From Nocardioides flavus (ex Wang et al. 2016) (GTDB lineage: Bacteria; Actinomycetota; Actinomycetes; Propionibacteriales; Nocardioidaceae): a stretch of 64,000 bases of DNA. A program made the translations under genes and the position numbers. Below, piece after piece: positions 54,319-63,212 of the stretch. The stretch's first letter is position 1, and the number at the start of each line of letters is the position of its first letter. Location of the stretch: NCBI RefSeq assembly GCF_014653115.1, contig NZ_BNAD01000002.1:310001-374000 (forward strand), written 5' to 3'. Under the pieces are notes generated by a model. That model was given only the letters and a program-made list of their open reading frames with translations. It ran no database searches and had not been told where the DNA came from.

Positions 54319-55194
54319 ATGAACGTGTCAGATGCCACTGCTCCGGGCGACGGGCTCGGGTCGATGGCCTACAACTTCGCGGTCGTCGGCGTGCAGAAGG
54401 GCGGCACGTCGACACTCGCCGTCACGCTCAACCAGCACCGGCTGGTGTGCCAGGCGCCCGACAAGGAGCGCCACTACTTCGACGACGAGACCGTCGACTG
54501 GTCGGCCCCCGACCACGAGCGGGACTACACCGCGCCGCGGCGAGCCCGCGTCCACCGGTTGCTGGGCGACGCCTCGCCCACCTACCTCTACTGGCCGCAC
54601 GCGCTCGAGCGGATGCGCGCCTACAAGCCCGACATGCCGCTCATCGCCGTCTTCCGCGACCCGCTCGAGCGGCTCTTCTCCCACTGGGTGATGCTCCGCT
54701 CGCGCAACCTCGCGTGGCCGGACTGGCCCGACTTCCTCACCGAGTGGCCGCACACGTCGCTGCCCGACGAGGTGCCCGACGACGTACGCACCATGCGGTG
54801 GCGGCACATGACGGGGCTGGCGCGCGGGTTCTACGGCGAGCAGCTGCAGCGCGGCTTCGAGCTGTTCGACCGGCGGCAGTGGCTGCTGCTGGAGCTGCGC
54901 TCGATGCTGGGCGACTTCGCCGCCACCGTGGACCGTACGACCGACTTCCTCGACCTGCCGCGCTTCGAGCAGGTCCCGCCGCTGAAGAACTGGCACGCCG
55001 GCGCCGCGCAGGTGCCCGGCACCGCCCCGACCGCCGAGGACCTCGCCCGGGTGGCCGAGGTCTATGCCAAGGACCTCGCGCTGTTCGAGGAGCTGTCCGG
55101 GATCGACACCTCCGCGTGGCCCACCCGGCGCATCCTCGACGGCGACATGGAGCCCGGGGAGCTGGCGGCGAGGTTGGCCCGGAAGGTGCGCTGA
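54319..55194 (+). CDS. Sulfotransferase (heparan-sulfate/NodH-like)
   Basis: 291 residues. The PAPS loop is FAVVGVQKGGTSTLAVTLNQH (about 20-40); GDASPTYLYWPHALERM and LIAVFRDPLERLFSHWVMLRSR are the 3'-phosphate-binding strand and helix shared with heparan-sulfate type enzymes. Residues HYFDDETVDW precede the acceptor site. It is unrelated in sequence to the 32.3 kb sulfotransferase beyond the P-loop fold. Its ATG is fixed by the -10 box. Acceptor unknown. Confidence 0.83.
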   Translation: MNVSDATAPGDGLGSMAYNFAVVGVQKGGTSTLAVTLNQHRLVCQAPDKERHYFDDETVDWSAPDHERDYTAPRRARVHRLLGDASPTYLYWPHALERMRAYKPDMPLIAVFRDPLERLFSHWVMLRSRNLAWPDWPDFLTEWPHTSLPDEVPDDVRTMRWRHMTGLARGFYGEQLQRGFELFDRRQWLLLELRSMLGDFAATVDRTTDFLDLPRFEQVPPLKNWHAGAAQVPGTAPTAEDLARVAEVYAKDLALFEELSGIDTSAWPTRRILDGDMEPGELAARLARKVR

Positions 55195-55212
55195 GCCGGC
55201 GCCGGGGCCGCG

Positions 55213-56661
55213 TCAGGGGCGGGCGAAGAAGTCCGGTGCCCGCCAGGCGTACATCGACTCCTGGGTGACCGGTCGGCCGGTGCGCGGCGCGTGGATGACC
55301 TGGCCGTCGCCGATGTAGAGCGCCACGTGGTAGATCGAGCTCGCGCTGCTCGACGAGCCCCAGAAGACCAGGTCGCCGGGTGCGAGCTGGCTCGCGGTGA
55401 TCTTCGTCGACTGGGTGTACTGCGCGACGGAGTAGTGGGGCAGCGACTTCCCGCCCTTCGACCACGCCACCGAGGTCAGGCCCGAGCAGTCCCAGGCGTC
55501 CGGCCCCGCTGCCCCCCAGGAGTACGGGTCGCCGATCTGGGCCCGGGCGAACGCGATCGCCGCTGCTGCGCCGCCCGAGGCCGGCGGCGGCGTCGGGGTC
55601 GGCGTCGGAGGCGGGGTGGGCGTGGGGGTCGGCGTCTGTGTGGGGGTGGGGGTCGGGGCCGGAGTCGGGGATGGGGTCGGAGTCGCAGGGGCGGTCGGCG
55701 TCGGAGTCTGCGTCGGAGTGGCGGTCGGCGTCGGAGTCTGCGTCGGGGTGGGGGTCGCGGTGGCCGTCGGAGTGGCGGTCGCAGGGGGAGCCGGGGCCGC
55801 CGGCTCCTGCACCTGCTCCTGGGCCGCTGCCTCGGCCGCGGCCTGCGCTGCCGCTGCCGCCGCCTCGGCCGCTGCCGCCGCCTCGGCCGCGGCCTGCTCG
55901 AGGGCCGCCTGGCGCCGCTGGGCCAGCCGGACGCTGATGCCCTCGAGCTCGGCGAGCTCGGCGATCAGGTCCGCCTTCGTGGCGGCGACCGACTCGGCCC
56001 GGGCGACGGCGGCGGCCTGCGCGGCAGCCGCGGCGGCACGCGCCGCCGCTGCGTCGGCCTTGGCCCGGGTGGCTCGTTCGGCGGCCTGCGCAGCGGTCGT
56101 CGCCGTGACCTCGGCGACGGCGGAGGACGCGATGAAGGAGTCGTACTGGTGGTCCAGCGCCTCCGAGGTGTTGCCCATCGTGACCGTGCGGTCGATCAGC
56201 GCCTCGACGCCGTCGGCCTCCACGAGCGCGGAGAGGCCCTGCAGCTGGGTGCCCTCCTCGTAGGAGCGCACCACGGTCGCGGCATAGAGCTCGCGCTGCC
56301 GCTCGACGTCCTCGCGGGCCGTCGTCGCCGCGGCGTCGGCCGCCGCGGCATCCGTTCGCGCCTGCTCGGCGCGCCAGCGGGCACCGTTCCAGGCCTCGGT
56401 GGCCCGGGCGGCGTCGTCGCCGGCAGCGTCCAGCGCCAGGTCGGCACGGATCAGGTCCGCCTGGACGGCCGCCACGTCGCGGCCCTTCTCGGCTGCGCGC
56501 TGCTGCGCCGCAGCGACGTCGCCCTCGCTGGGCACCGGGTCCTCGGCGTACGCCCCCTGCCCGGCACCCACGGCCAGTCCGGCCACCAGGACGACGCTCG
56601 CCCAGCGCGACGTCGTACGTCCTGGCGCGCTCTGGTGGTGCGGTGGCGGTACGGAGGGCAC
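55213..56661 (-). CDS. Secreted C40-family peptidoglycan endopeptidase (NlpC/P60)
   Basis: 482 residues from GTG 56661 (AAGG nine bases upstream). A signal peptide is present (about 1-40, cleavage likely after GAYA). The middle (about 45-285) is an Ala-rich coiled coil with many Glu and Gln; a Thr-Pro linker of about 65 residues follows. The NlpC/P60 domain has the catalytic Cys in [12 protein letters not shown], His in [11 protein letters not shown] and a third polar residue in VIHAPRTG. It cleaves peptidoglycan stem peptides; the coiled coil probably mediates regulation. Confidence 0.92.
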   Translation of the reverse strand: MPSVPPPHHQSAPGRTTSRWASVVLVAGLAVGAGQGAYAEDPVPSEGDVAAAQQRAAEKGRDVAAVQADLIRADLALDAAGDDAARATEAWNGARWRAEQARTDAAAADAAATTAREDVERQRELYAATVVRSYEEGTQLQGLSALVEADGVEALIDRTVTMGNTSEALDHQYDSFIASSAVAEVTATTAAQAAERATRAKADAAAARAAAAAAQAAAVARAESVAATKADLIAELAELEGISVRLAQRRQAALEQAAAEAAAAAEAAAAAAQAAAEAAAQEQVQEPAAPAPPATATPTATATPTPTQTPTPTATPTQTPTPTAPATPTPSPTPAPTPTPTQTPTPTPTPPPTPTPTPPPASGGAAAAIAFARAQIGDPYSWGAAGPDAWDCSGLTSVAWSKGGKSLPHYSVAQYTQSTKITASQLAPGDLVFWGSSSSASSIYHVALYIGDGQVIHAPRTGRPVTQESMYAWRAPDFFARP

Positions 56662-56728
56662 GGGCGGTTACCTTGGCTGGTCGCGGACCGTGCGACTTCC
56701 CCATCGCACGGGTAACGCGAAGCACGTT
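56661..56728 (-). promoter_or_regulatory. Structured leader of the NlpC/P60 gene
   Basis: A TAACGT -10 box (56723-56728 on the minus strand) precedes a leader in which GTTACC near the 5' end can pair with GGTAAC that overlaps the AAGG ribosome site; inside is a hairpin GTGCGA-TGGGGAAG-TCGCAC. This could mask translation. The 56729-56832 stretch is unusually AT-rich and otherwise unassigned. Confidence 0.45.
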
Positions 56729-56832
56729 AGTGAACTTTTGTCACACTGGGAACACATTCCTCATCTTTTTCATCTTCCAACGGCGTGTCGGCTTGCAAAC
56801 TACAGCCGTGTAGTCCCCCGTGTCGCGGGCGG

Positions 56833-56920
56833 AGCAACCACCGGTCACCCGGTGGTTGCTGAACTTCCAGTCCGTTGCAACCGGTGATAAGTCGACGAAC
56901 CACCGGGTAACCGGTGGTTC
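56833..56920. repeat. REP-like intergenic repeat, copy B
   Basis: Perfect 12-base arms AGCAACCACCGG / CCGGTGGTTGCT (56833-56860, TCAC loop) are followed by a spacer and a second perfect hairpin GAACCACCGG / CCGGTGGTTC (56897-56920, GTAA loop). Bases 56837-56881 match copy A at 38098-38142 in 39 of 45 positions. It lies just beyond the PAP2 gene stop. Confidence 0.8.
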
Positions 56921-56930
56921 CGACAGAGGG

Positions 56931-57977
56931 TCAGTCGGCGTCGACCGGCACCTGACGGGTCGTCGAGGTCGGATGGGACGACAACCCGTGTCGGTCGAAC
57001 TTCTGCCCGCTCGCGAGCCCGCCGAGCCAGAAGGAGAAGAGCGCGATCACGACGCCCGCGAGGTCGTCGGCGATGTAGTGCCAGCCGAAGTAGAGCGTGG
57101 CCACCACCGTGATGGCGAAGTTGGCCCAGAAGACGATGTGCAGCACGCGGTTGCGCAGGGTGTACTGGACCATCAGCGCGACGAGCAGGGTGATCGCGAC
57201 ATGCAGCGAGGCGAAGCCCGCCACCGACTGCACCGCCCCCTCGGCGCCCTTGCGCAGCACGCCGTCGCGGCCGTACGACAACGCGTCCATCAGCGCGCTC
57301 GAGCCCGTCTCGGGCAGGTCGGTGTAGAGGTAGCTGTACTGGAAGCCCGGGCCGAGGGTGGGCAGCGCGTAGTAGGACGCGGTGCCGATCGACCAGGCCA
57401 GGCACTGCGAGGTGGCGAACCAGTAGCCGAAGGTGATGTTGCGCGACCACACCAGCCAGGCGGCGAGAGCGAGCGGCACGAGCGGCAGGAACCACAGGTA
57501 GATCGTGGACAGCACATGCGCGGAGAACCCGGTGCCGAAGACGGTGTGCAGGATCGTGGCCGGCTCGTGGCCGAACATCAGCGCCCGGTCGATCAGGTGC
57601 AGCTCGCGGTCGTACTTGTCCTCGCCCATCAGGAAGGGCAGGAAGGACTTGAGGTTCCGGTAGCAGACGTAGGTGATGTAGAAGCACACCAGCCCGAGGA
57701 CCACGAGGACCATCCGCTCGCGGTCCCAGTGGGTGCGGATCCGCTCGCGCACGATGTCGGGCATCAGCGCCGGCTTCATCCGCGAGTACCACAGGGTGCG
57801 CGGCAACAGGTCGAGCAGGAACGCGCCGAGGACCAGCAGCGGCAGCCTCAGCCACGACGGGCCCAGGAAGCCCTCGGGGTCGACGAGCGGCCGGTCGAGC
57901 GCGAACGACGCGGTCAGCGCCAGCGCTCCCATGACTGCTGCGACCCCCACGAGCAGGGCATAGGCCGGTCTGTACAC
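56931..57977 (-). CDS. PAP2-superfamily membrane protein (inositolphosphotransferase-like)
   Basis: 348 residues from GTG 57977. About six or seven transmembrane helices. The PAP2 phosphotransfer residues are in SVAGFASLHVAITL (SxxxSLH-type second motif) and YFGWHYIADDLAGVV (HYxxD third motif). The family moves phosphate or phospho-head groups between lipids; the Aur1/inositolphosphotransferase branch is the best fit, so a lipid or glycolipid transferase is likely. Substrate unproven. Confidence 0.82.
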   Translation of the reverse strand: MYRPAYALLVGVAAVMGALALTASFALDRPLVDPEGFLGPSWLRLPLLVLGAFLLDLLPRTLWYSRMKPALMPDIVRERIRTHWDRERMVLVVLGLVCFYITYVCYRNLKSFLPFLMGEDKYDRELHLIDRALMFGHEPATILHTVFGTGFSAHVLSTIYLWFLPLVPLALAAWLVWSRNITFGYWFATSQCLAWSIGTASYYALPTLGPGFQYSYLYTDLPETGSSALMDALSYGRDGVLRKGAEGAVQSVAGFASLHVAITLLVALMVQYTLRNRVLHIVFWANFAITVVATLYFGWHYIADDLAGVVIALFSFWLGGLASGQKFDRHGLSSHPTSTTRQVPVDAD

Positions 57978-57984
57978 GGACGCC

Positions 57985-57990
57985 AGTGTA
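57985..57990 (-). promoter_or_regulatory. Leaderless -10 box of the PAP2 gene
   Basis: TACACT (minus) seven bases before GTG 57977. Confidence 0.5.
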
Positions 57991-57998
57991 GGGACGGC

Positions 57999-59000
57999 TC
58001 AGGACGCGTGGCTGATCGGCAGGACCGCGAGCCTGGTCACGTCGACCCGCAGCGCGACCTCGTCGCCCGGCGAGGTGCGGCTGCCCAGCGCCGCGACGGC
58101 GTCGACCCTGCCGACCTCCTCGACGTCGACCACCAGCCGGACCACCTCGGGGGTCACCCGCGCCGACTCCACGACCGCGCGCAGGTCGCCGCCAGGGTCG
58201 ACGACCAGGGCGGAGCGGCGCAGCGCGACGGCGTACGCCGGGGGCAGGCCGGCAGCCGACAGCACGCGTGCTGCCGCGTCCTCGCGCAGCACCGAGGCGT
58301 ACCCGAGGAACAGGGCAGTCTCCTCGTCGACCGGCTCGCGCCAGACCTCGCCGATCGCCCCCTGCTGCACGACGCGCCCCGCGCGCATCACCGCAAGCCG
58401 GTCGGCGAGGGCAAAGGCCTCGTCGTGGTCGTGGGTGACCAGCAGCGCGGTCGTCCCGGCCTCGCGGAGGATCGAGCGCAGGTCTCCGGCGAGGCGCTCG
58501 CGCAGCGTCGCGTCGAGTGCGGACAGCGGCTCGTCGAGCAGGATCAGCCGCGGCTCCACCGCCAGTGCGCGGGCGAGCGCGACCCGCTGCCGCTCGCCAC
58601 CGGACAGCGTGCCGGGCAGCCGGTCGTCGTAGCCTGCGAGCCCGACGAGGTCGAGCAGCTCACGCACCCGGGCCGCGACCCGCGCCGCGGGCGTACGCCG
58701 CAGCCGCAGCGCGTAGGCCACGTTGCGGGCGACGGTGAGGTGGCCGAACAGCTGGCCGTCCTGGAACATCAGCGCGAAGCCGCGCTTGTGGGTGGGCGTG
58801 CCGGCGAGGTCCGCGCCGTCCCACGAGATCGACCCCGACGACAGCGGCTCGAGCCCCGCGACCGCGCGCAGGAGGGTCGACTTGCCGCAGCCGGAGGGGC
58901 CGAGCACGGCGAGCACCTGTCCGGGGGCCAAGTCGAGGGACACCGCGTCGACGGCGGCGGTGTCGCCGTAGCGCACGGTGACGTCGGTGAGCTGCAGCAT
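57999..59000 (-). CDS. Thiamine-type ABC transporter ATP-binding protein
   Basis: 333 residues from ATG 59000, four bases after the permease stop. Walker A GPSGCGKSTLL, signature LSGGERQRVALARAL, Walker B LILLDEPLSALD and H-loop LLVTHDHDEAFALAD are intact. After residue 230 is a TOBE-like regulatory tail (SALVVDPGGD to VALRVDVTRLAVLP). The iron/thiamine-importer class of ATPases has this layout; the upstream TPP riboswitch makes thiamine or a precursor the likely substrate. Confidence 0.88.
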   Translation of the reverse strand: MLQLTDVTVRYGDTAAVDAVSLDLAPGQVLAVLGPSGCGKSTLLRAVAGLEPLSSGSISWDGADLAGTPTHKRGFALMFQDGQLFGHLTVARNVAYALRLRRTPAARVAARVRELLDLVGLAGYDDRLPGTLSGGERQRVALARALAVEPRLILLDEPLSALDATLRERLAGDLRSILREAGTTALLVTHDHDEAFALADRLAVMRAGRVVQQGAIGEVWREPVDEETALFLGYASVLREDAAARVLSAAGLPPAYAVALRRSALVVDPGGDLRAVVESARVTPEVVRLVVDVEEVGRVDAVAALGSRTSPGDEVALRVDVTRLAVLPISHAS

Positions 59001-59004
59001 GGTC

Positions 59005-60642
59005 CTAGAACGCTCCCACACCCGGCACCCGCAGCCGCTCGACGGCCAGCACGACCGCGGCCGTGGCGGCGGCGAGGACCACGGACGCCGCCAGGGCCAT
59101 GCCGTAGTTCATCTCCCCCGGATGGCCGATCAGCCGGAAGATCACGACCGGGAGCGTGGGGCTCTCGTCGCGGGCGAGGAAGGACGTCGCGCCGAACTCG
59201 CCCAGCGAGGCGGCGAACGCGAACCCGCTGGCAGCGAGCATCGGCTTCCACACGACCGGCAGGTCGACGGTCAGCAGGGTGCGCCACGCGGACGCGCCGA
59301 GCGAGGCCGCCGCCTGTCGCTGGCGGTCGTCCACGCCTGCGAGGACCGGCGCGAGCGTGCGCACGACCAGCGGCAGCGCGACCAGCGCCTGCGCCATCGG
59401 GACCAGCAGCGGGGAGTCGCGCAGGTCCAGCGGGGGTGCGTCCAGGGTGATCAGGAAGCCGAAGCCGAGGGTCACCGCGCTGACGCCGAGGGGCAGCATG
59501 AAGAAGCCGTCGAGGCCCGCGCGCACCCGACGCTCGGCGGGCGAGTGCGAGCGGCGCGTGACGATGATCGACACCAAGGTGCCGACGAGCAGCGCCATCC
59601 AGGTGGCGTCGACGGCGGTGCGCAGGCTGGTCGCCAGCGCGGCGGTGACCGGCACGAGCAGCGCCTGGTCGTCGCCGGGGGTGGTGAGCGCGCGGTAGTT
59701 GTCGAGACCCCAGCCGTCGCCCACCGACAGGGACCCGGCGACCAGGGTGAGGAGCGGCAGGAGCATGGCGCCGAGCACCAGCAGCGTGGCGACGACGACG
59801 GGTGCGTCGGAGCGGCGTACGGGGCGCACCGGTGAGACGGTGCGCTGGGCCGTCGGGTCGGGCGTCGCGCGCAGCCGCGCGGCGAGGGCGAGGAGGCCGA
59901 CGACCACCACGATCTGGACCACCGACAGCGCGGCGGCCGCCTGCAGGTCGAAGATCGTCGTGGTCAGCAGGTAGATCTCGGTCTCGACGGTCGCGTAGCG
60001 CACGCCGCCGAGGGTCAGCACGATGCCGAACGCCGTGGCGCAGAAGAGGAAGACGATGCTGGCCGCGCCCACGATCGCCGGGCGCAACGCGGGCAGGGTG
60101 ACGGTGCGCAGCACCTGCCACGGTGACGCTCCGAGCGCGGCGGCGGCCTGCCCGGGACGGGGGTCGAGCGACTCCCACGCGACCCCGACCGTGCGCACGA
60201 CGACCGCGACGTTGAAGAACACCAGCCCGCACACGATCGCCACCGGCGTGCCGTCGAGGCCGAGGAAGCCCAGTGGCCCGCCCTCGCCGAGCAGCTGGCG
60301 GAACGCGACGCCCACCACGACGGTGGGCAGCACGAACGGCACCAGCAGCGCGGCCCGCACCGCGGCCCGACCCGGGAGCGCGAGCCGGTGCAGGGCGTAC
60401 GCCGCGGGCAGGCCGAGCACGACGGCGAGCAGCGTCGCGGTGCCGGAGGTCCACACGGTGAACCACGCGACCCGGCGCACGCGCGGGCGCGCCAGGACGT
60501 CGAGCACCGCCCCCGGCGCGAACCGCCCGTCGACCACGAAGCCCTCCGCGACCATGCCGGCGACCGGCAGGACGAACAGCACGCCGAGCACCAGCACCGG
60601 CCCTGCGGCGAGGGCGAGGAGCGCGGCCAGGCGACGGGTCAT
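59005..60642 (-). CDS. Thiamine-type ABC transporter permease (two fused domains)
   Basis: 545 residues from ATG 60642, overlapping the binding-protein stop as ATGA. About twelve hydrophobic segments in two homologous halves, each with an EAA loop (AAAALGASPWQVLRTVTLPALRPA and AAASLGASAWRTLLTVDLPVVWKP). The fused form is that of ThiP and FbpB. The halves meet at a hydrophilic linker at about 275-290 (RATPDPTAQRTVSPVRPVRR). Confidence 0.9.
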   Translation of the reverse strand: MTRRLAALLALAAGPVLVLGVLFVLPVAGMVAEGFVVDGRFAPGAVLDVLARPRVRRVAWFTVWTSGTATLLAVVLGLPAAYALHRLALPGRAAVRAALLVPFVLPTVVVGVAFRQLLGEGGPLGFLGLDGTPVAIVCGLVFFNVAVVVRTVGVAWESLDPRPGQAAAALGASPWQVLRTVTLPALRPAIVGAASIVFLFCATAFGIVLTLGGVRYATVETEIYLLTTTIFDLQAAAALSVVQIVVVVGLLALAARLRATPDPTAQRTVSPVRPVRRSDAPVVVATLLVLGAMLLPLLTLVAGSLSVGDGWGLDNYRALTTPGDDQALLVPVTAALATSLRTAVDATWMALLVGTLVSIIVTRRSHSPAERRVRAGLDGFFMLPLGVSAVTLGFGFLITLDAPPLDLRDSPLLVPMAQALVALPLVVRTLAPVLAGVDDRQRQAAASLGASAWRTLLTVDLPVVWKPMLAASGFAFAASLGEFGATSFLARDESPTLPVVIFRLIGHPGEMNYGMALAASVVLAAATAAVVLAVERLRVPGVGAF

Positions 60643-61718
60643 CGCGACACGACGTCGGTCCACTCCGTGAGCCACTGCTCGCGGTTGGCGGCGATCTCCT
60701 CCGGGGACACCTCGTAGGGGTCGGTGGGCTGCGGGGCGAACTCGGCCCAGTCGTCGGGCACGGTCGCGCCGGGCATCACCGGGAAGACGTACATCGACTC
60801 CGGCAGAGCGCTCTGCACCTCCTCGCTCAGCATCCAGTCGACCAGGGCGGCGGCGCCCTCCGGGTTGTCGGCGCCCGCCAGCACGCCGGCGTACTCGACC
60901 TGGCGGAAGCAGGTGTCGAGCAGCGCCGCCGTGGTGGTGCGCCCGTCGGTGACCGTGAACGCCGGGGACGAGTCGTACGACACCACGATCGGCCGGGTGC
61001 CGCGCTCGGCCCCGGCGGTGAAGTCGCCGTAGTAGGCGTCCTCCCAGCCGTCGACGACCTTGGCGCCGTTGGCCAGCAGGTCGGTCCAGTAGTCGGGCCA
61101 GTCGTCGCCGTACGCCGCGACCGTGGCGAGGAAGAAGGCCATGCCGGGGCTGCTGGTCGAGGCGCCGGGGGTGACCAGCAGGTCGGCGTACGCCGGGTCG
61201 GTGAGGTCGTCGAGCGTCCGCGGCGGTGTGAGGCCCTCCGCCTCGAACCAGTCGGTGTCGACGTTGACGCACACGCTGGCGGAGTCGATCGGGACGAGCC
61301 GGTCGCCACCCTCGGCGAGGACGTACTCCTCCGGGGGCGTGGCGGTGGTGGTCACCTCGGCGAAGGCGCCCTCGCCGAGCGGGCGCGAGGCGAAGGTGTT
61401 GTCGATCCCGAAGGCCGCGTCGGCGATCGGGTTGTCGGCGGTGAGGCTGAGCTTGGTGGCCAGCGTGCCGGCGTCGCCGGCGGCACGGACCTCGAGGTCG
61501 TAGCCGCTCTCCTCCTCGAAGGCCCGCACCAGCTTCTTGGGCAGCGTGAAGGACTCGTGGGTGGCGAGGACGACGGTGCCGCCGGCCTCGCCGGGGCCGG
61601 ACGACGACGACGGCTCGGTGGCGGTGGGCCCGTCGCCGCCTCCCCCGGCCAGGCTGCAACCACCCAGCAGCAGGGCCGCCGAGGTGGCGAGGGCGATGCG
61701 GACGCGTGCGTGCTTCAT
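60639..61718 (-). CDS. Thiamine-type ABC transporter substrate-binding lipoprotein
   Basis: 359 residues. Lipobox LLLGGC (Cys21) follows the signal; a Gly/Ser/Thr linker leads to the ThiB/FbpA-type binding domain with VVLATHESFTLPKKLVRAFEEESGYDL, VCVNVDTDWFEAEGLTPPRTLDDLTDPAY, SPGMAFFLATVAAYG and VVSYDSSPAFT. Ligand is likely thiamine or a pyrimidine/thiazole precursor, inferred from the riboswitch. AAGGGAG lies five bases before the ATG and abuts the aptamer. Confidence 0.9.
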   Translation of the reverse strand: MKHARVRIALATSAALLLGGCSLAGGGGDGPTATEPSSSSGPGEAGGTVVLATHESFTLPKKLVRAFEEESGYDLEVRAAGDAGTLATKLSLTADNPIADAAFGIDNTFASRPLGEGAFAEVTTTATPPEEYVLAEGGDRLVPIDSASVCVNVDTDWFEAEGLTPPRTLDDLTDPAYADLLVTPGASTSSPGMAFFLATVAAYGDDWPDYWTDLLANGAKVVDGWEDAYYGDFTAGAERGTRPIVVSYDSSPAFTVTDGRTTTAALLDTCFRQVEYAGVLAGADNPEGAAALVDWMLSEEVQSALPESMYVFPVMPGATVPDDWAEFAPQPTDPYEVSPEEIAANREQWLTEWTDVVSR

Positions 61719-61724
61719 CTGGAC

Positions 61725-61808
61725 TCCCTTGCGCCGGTGCTAACCGGATCAGGTTCGGAGGGTCTGCGGCTGGTCCGCACTCTCAGCACGCCTGCGCGTG
61801 CTCCCCTG
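61725..61808 (-). promoter_or_regulatory. TPP riboswitch (THI element)
   Basis: On the minus strand the RNA reads GGGGAGC..., then CTGAGAGT, ACCCTCCGAACCTGATC, CGGTTAGCACCGGCG and AAGGGAG. CTGAGA and ACCTGATC...GTTAGCACCGGCG...GGGA are the invariant TPP-binding segments. The closing stem's 3' side merges with the ribosome site AAGGGAG, so TPP binding should block translation of the transporter. Confidence 0.95.
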
Positions 61809-61847
61809 TCTTCTGTCCCTCACCCTAGCGCCGGCCCCGCAGGCCCC

Positions 61848-61853
61848 TACGCT
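61848..61853 (+). promoter_or_regulatory. Leaderless -10 box of the hydrolase operon
   Basis: TACGCT six bases before ATG 61860, in the gap divergent from the TPP riboswitch. Confidence 0.45.
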
Positions 61854-61859
61854 GCGTCC

Positions 61860-62762
61860 ATGCCGAGCCGCCGCCACGACCTCCTCGCCGCCCTGATCCC
61901 GCGCCTGCGCCGCGCGCGGGAGATCGACAGCGAGCCGCAGGAGCGGGCCCGCGTCGAGGCGTCGCACCGGACGCTGAACCCGACGCTGCCGACGCGCGCG
62001 GTGCCCGGCTTCGCGCGCCGCTGGGACCACGCGGTCACCGACCTCGGTTTTCCGTGCCACGTCCTCACGCCACGGGGCCGCCCGGTGACGCGGACGCTCT
62101 ACTACGTGCACGGCGGCGGGTTCACCGCGCCGATCGACCCCTTCCACGTGCGCTACGCGACCCGGCTCGCCGACGCGATCGGTGCGCGGGTCGTGATGCC
62201 CGACTACCCCCTCGCCCCCGAGCACTCCTGGCGCGACTCCCACGACGCGCTCGTCGACGACCTGGCCCGCTGGACCTCCGAGCCGGGTGGCGCGGTGCTC
62301 GCCGGCGACTCCGCCGGCGGCGGGATCGCCCTCGCCCTGGCGCTGTCGGTGCGCGAGCGCGGGCTGGTGCCCGCGACGCACCTGGTCCTCCACGCGCCGT
62401 GGGTCGACCTGACCACCTCGACCGAGGAGGAGACGCGGGCCGCCGACGCGATCGACCCGTGGCTGTTCTACGGCAAGCTCGAGGCGTACGCCGGGTGGTG
62501 GGCCGGCACGCCCGACGACCTGGCGCGCCCCGAGGTCTCCCCCGCCCTCGCCGACCTCTCGGGGCTGCCGCGCGGCCTCGTGCTGTGGGGCACCCGCGAC
62601 CTGCTCGCGCCGGGGTGCCGGCTGCTCGCGCGGCGCGCGGTCGAGGACGGCTGGGACCTCACGACGGTGGAGGAGGCAGACCTCATCCACGTCTACGGGC
62701 TGCTGCCGGTCGGCCCGGAGGCGCGGCGCGCCTTCGGGCAGGTCGTGGACTTCGTCCGGTGA
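61860..62762 (+). CDS. Alpha/beta hydrolase (HSL-type esterase)
   Basis: 300 residues. The oxyanion motif LYYVHGGGFTAPID and the nucleophile GDSAGGGIALALAL mark the hormone-sensitive-lipase family; the acid residue is probably in LVLWGTRDLLAPGC and the catalytic His in DLIHVYGLLP. The family hydrolyses short-chain acyl esters. The N-terminal 60 residues form the cap. Its stop overlaps the GNAT start as GTGA. Confidence 0.88.
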   Translation: MPSRRHDLLAALIPRLRRAREIDSEPQERARVEASHRTLNPTLPTRAVPGFARRWDHAVTDLGFPCHVLTPRGRPVTRTLYYVHGGGFTAPIDPFHVRYATRLADAIGARVVMPDYPLAPEHSWRDSHDALVDDLARWTSEPGGAVLAGDSAGGGIALALALSVRERGLVPATHLVLHAPWVDLTTSTEEETRAADAIDPWLFYGKLEAYAGWWAGTPDDLARPEVSPALADLSGLPRGLVLWGTRDLLAPGCRLLARRAVEDGWDLTTVEEADLIHVYGLLPVGPEARRAFGQVVDFVR

Positions 62763-63205
62763 GGGTGCTGGTCGCCGGAGCCGCCGACCTGCCGGTGCGC
62801 ACGGCGTACGAGGTGTGGCGACTGCGGCAGGACGTGTTCGTCGTCGAGCAGGACTGCCCCTACCCCGACCTCGACGGACGCGACCTCGAGGACGGCACGC
62901 GCCACGTCGTGCTGCTCGACGACGACGGCGCGGTGACCGGCACCCTGCGGGTCCTCGACGACGGTGACGCGGCGCGCATCGGCCGCGTCGTCGTGGCGCC
63001 CTCCGGCCGCGGGCGCGGGCTGGCGGCGCTGATGATGGACGAGGCGATGGCCCTGTGCGGCGACCGCGAGGTGCGCCTCGACGCGCAGGCCGGGCTGGCG
63101 GGGTTCTACGAGGCGTACGGCTTCGAGGTGGCGGGCCCTGCGTTCGACGAGGACGGGATCCTGCACGTGCCGATGCGTCGACCGCGCGGGGACGGGTCGC
63201 CATGA
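62759..63205 (+). CDS. GNAT acetyltransferase, ElaA-like
   Basis: 148 residues from GTG 62759, overlapping the hydrolase stop. The start of the domain has YEVWRLRQDVFVVEQDCPYPDLDG, typical of ElaA proteins; the acetyl-CoA loop is IGRVVVAPSGRGRGLAALMMDEA and the C-terminal part FYEAYGFEVAG. Acceptor unknown. Co-translation with the esterase may mean a shared acyl or acetyl metabolite, but that is speculation. Confidence 0.85.
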   Translation: MRVLVAGAADLPVRTAYEVWRLRQDVFVVEQDCPYPDLDGRDLEDGTRHVVLLDDDGAVTGTLRVLDDGDAARIGRVVVAPSGRGRGLAALMMDEAMALCGDREVRLDAQAGLAGFYEAYGFEVAGPAFDEDGILHVPMRRPRGDGSP

Positions 63206-63212
63206 TGGGACC

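Noticed and set aside
55575..55800. Tandem repeat DNA in 55.6-55.8 kb
   Set aside because: It is the coding sequence of the Thr-Pro linker in the NlpC/P60 protein, not an intergenic repeat or CRISPR.
56729..56750. CRP-like site TGTGACAAAAGTTCAC before the NlpC/P60 gene
   Set aside because: The half-sites are one base out of register with TGTGA-N6-TCACA, so it is at best degenerate.
56661..56830. c-di-AMP (ydaO-type) riboswitch upstream of the NlpC/P60 gene
   Set aside because: The conserved CCGAAUCC and CCGACAGCUAACC-type segments are not present; only a simple hairpin leader can be supported.
57999..61718. Ferric iron importer (FbpABC-like)
   Set aside because: The proteins resemble both classes, but the TPP riboswitch immediately upstream favours thiamine-type transport.
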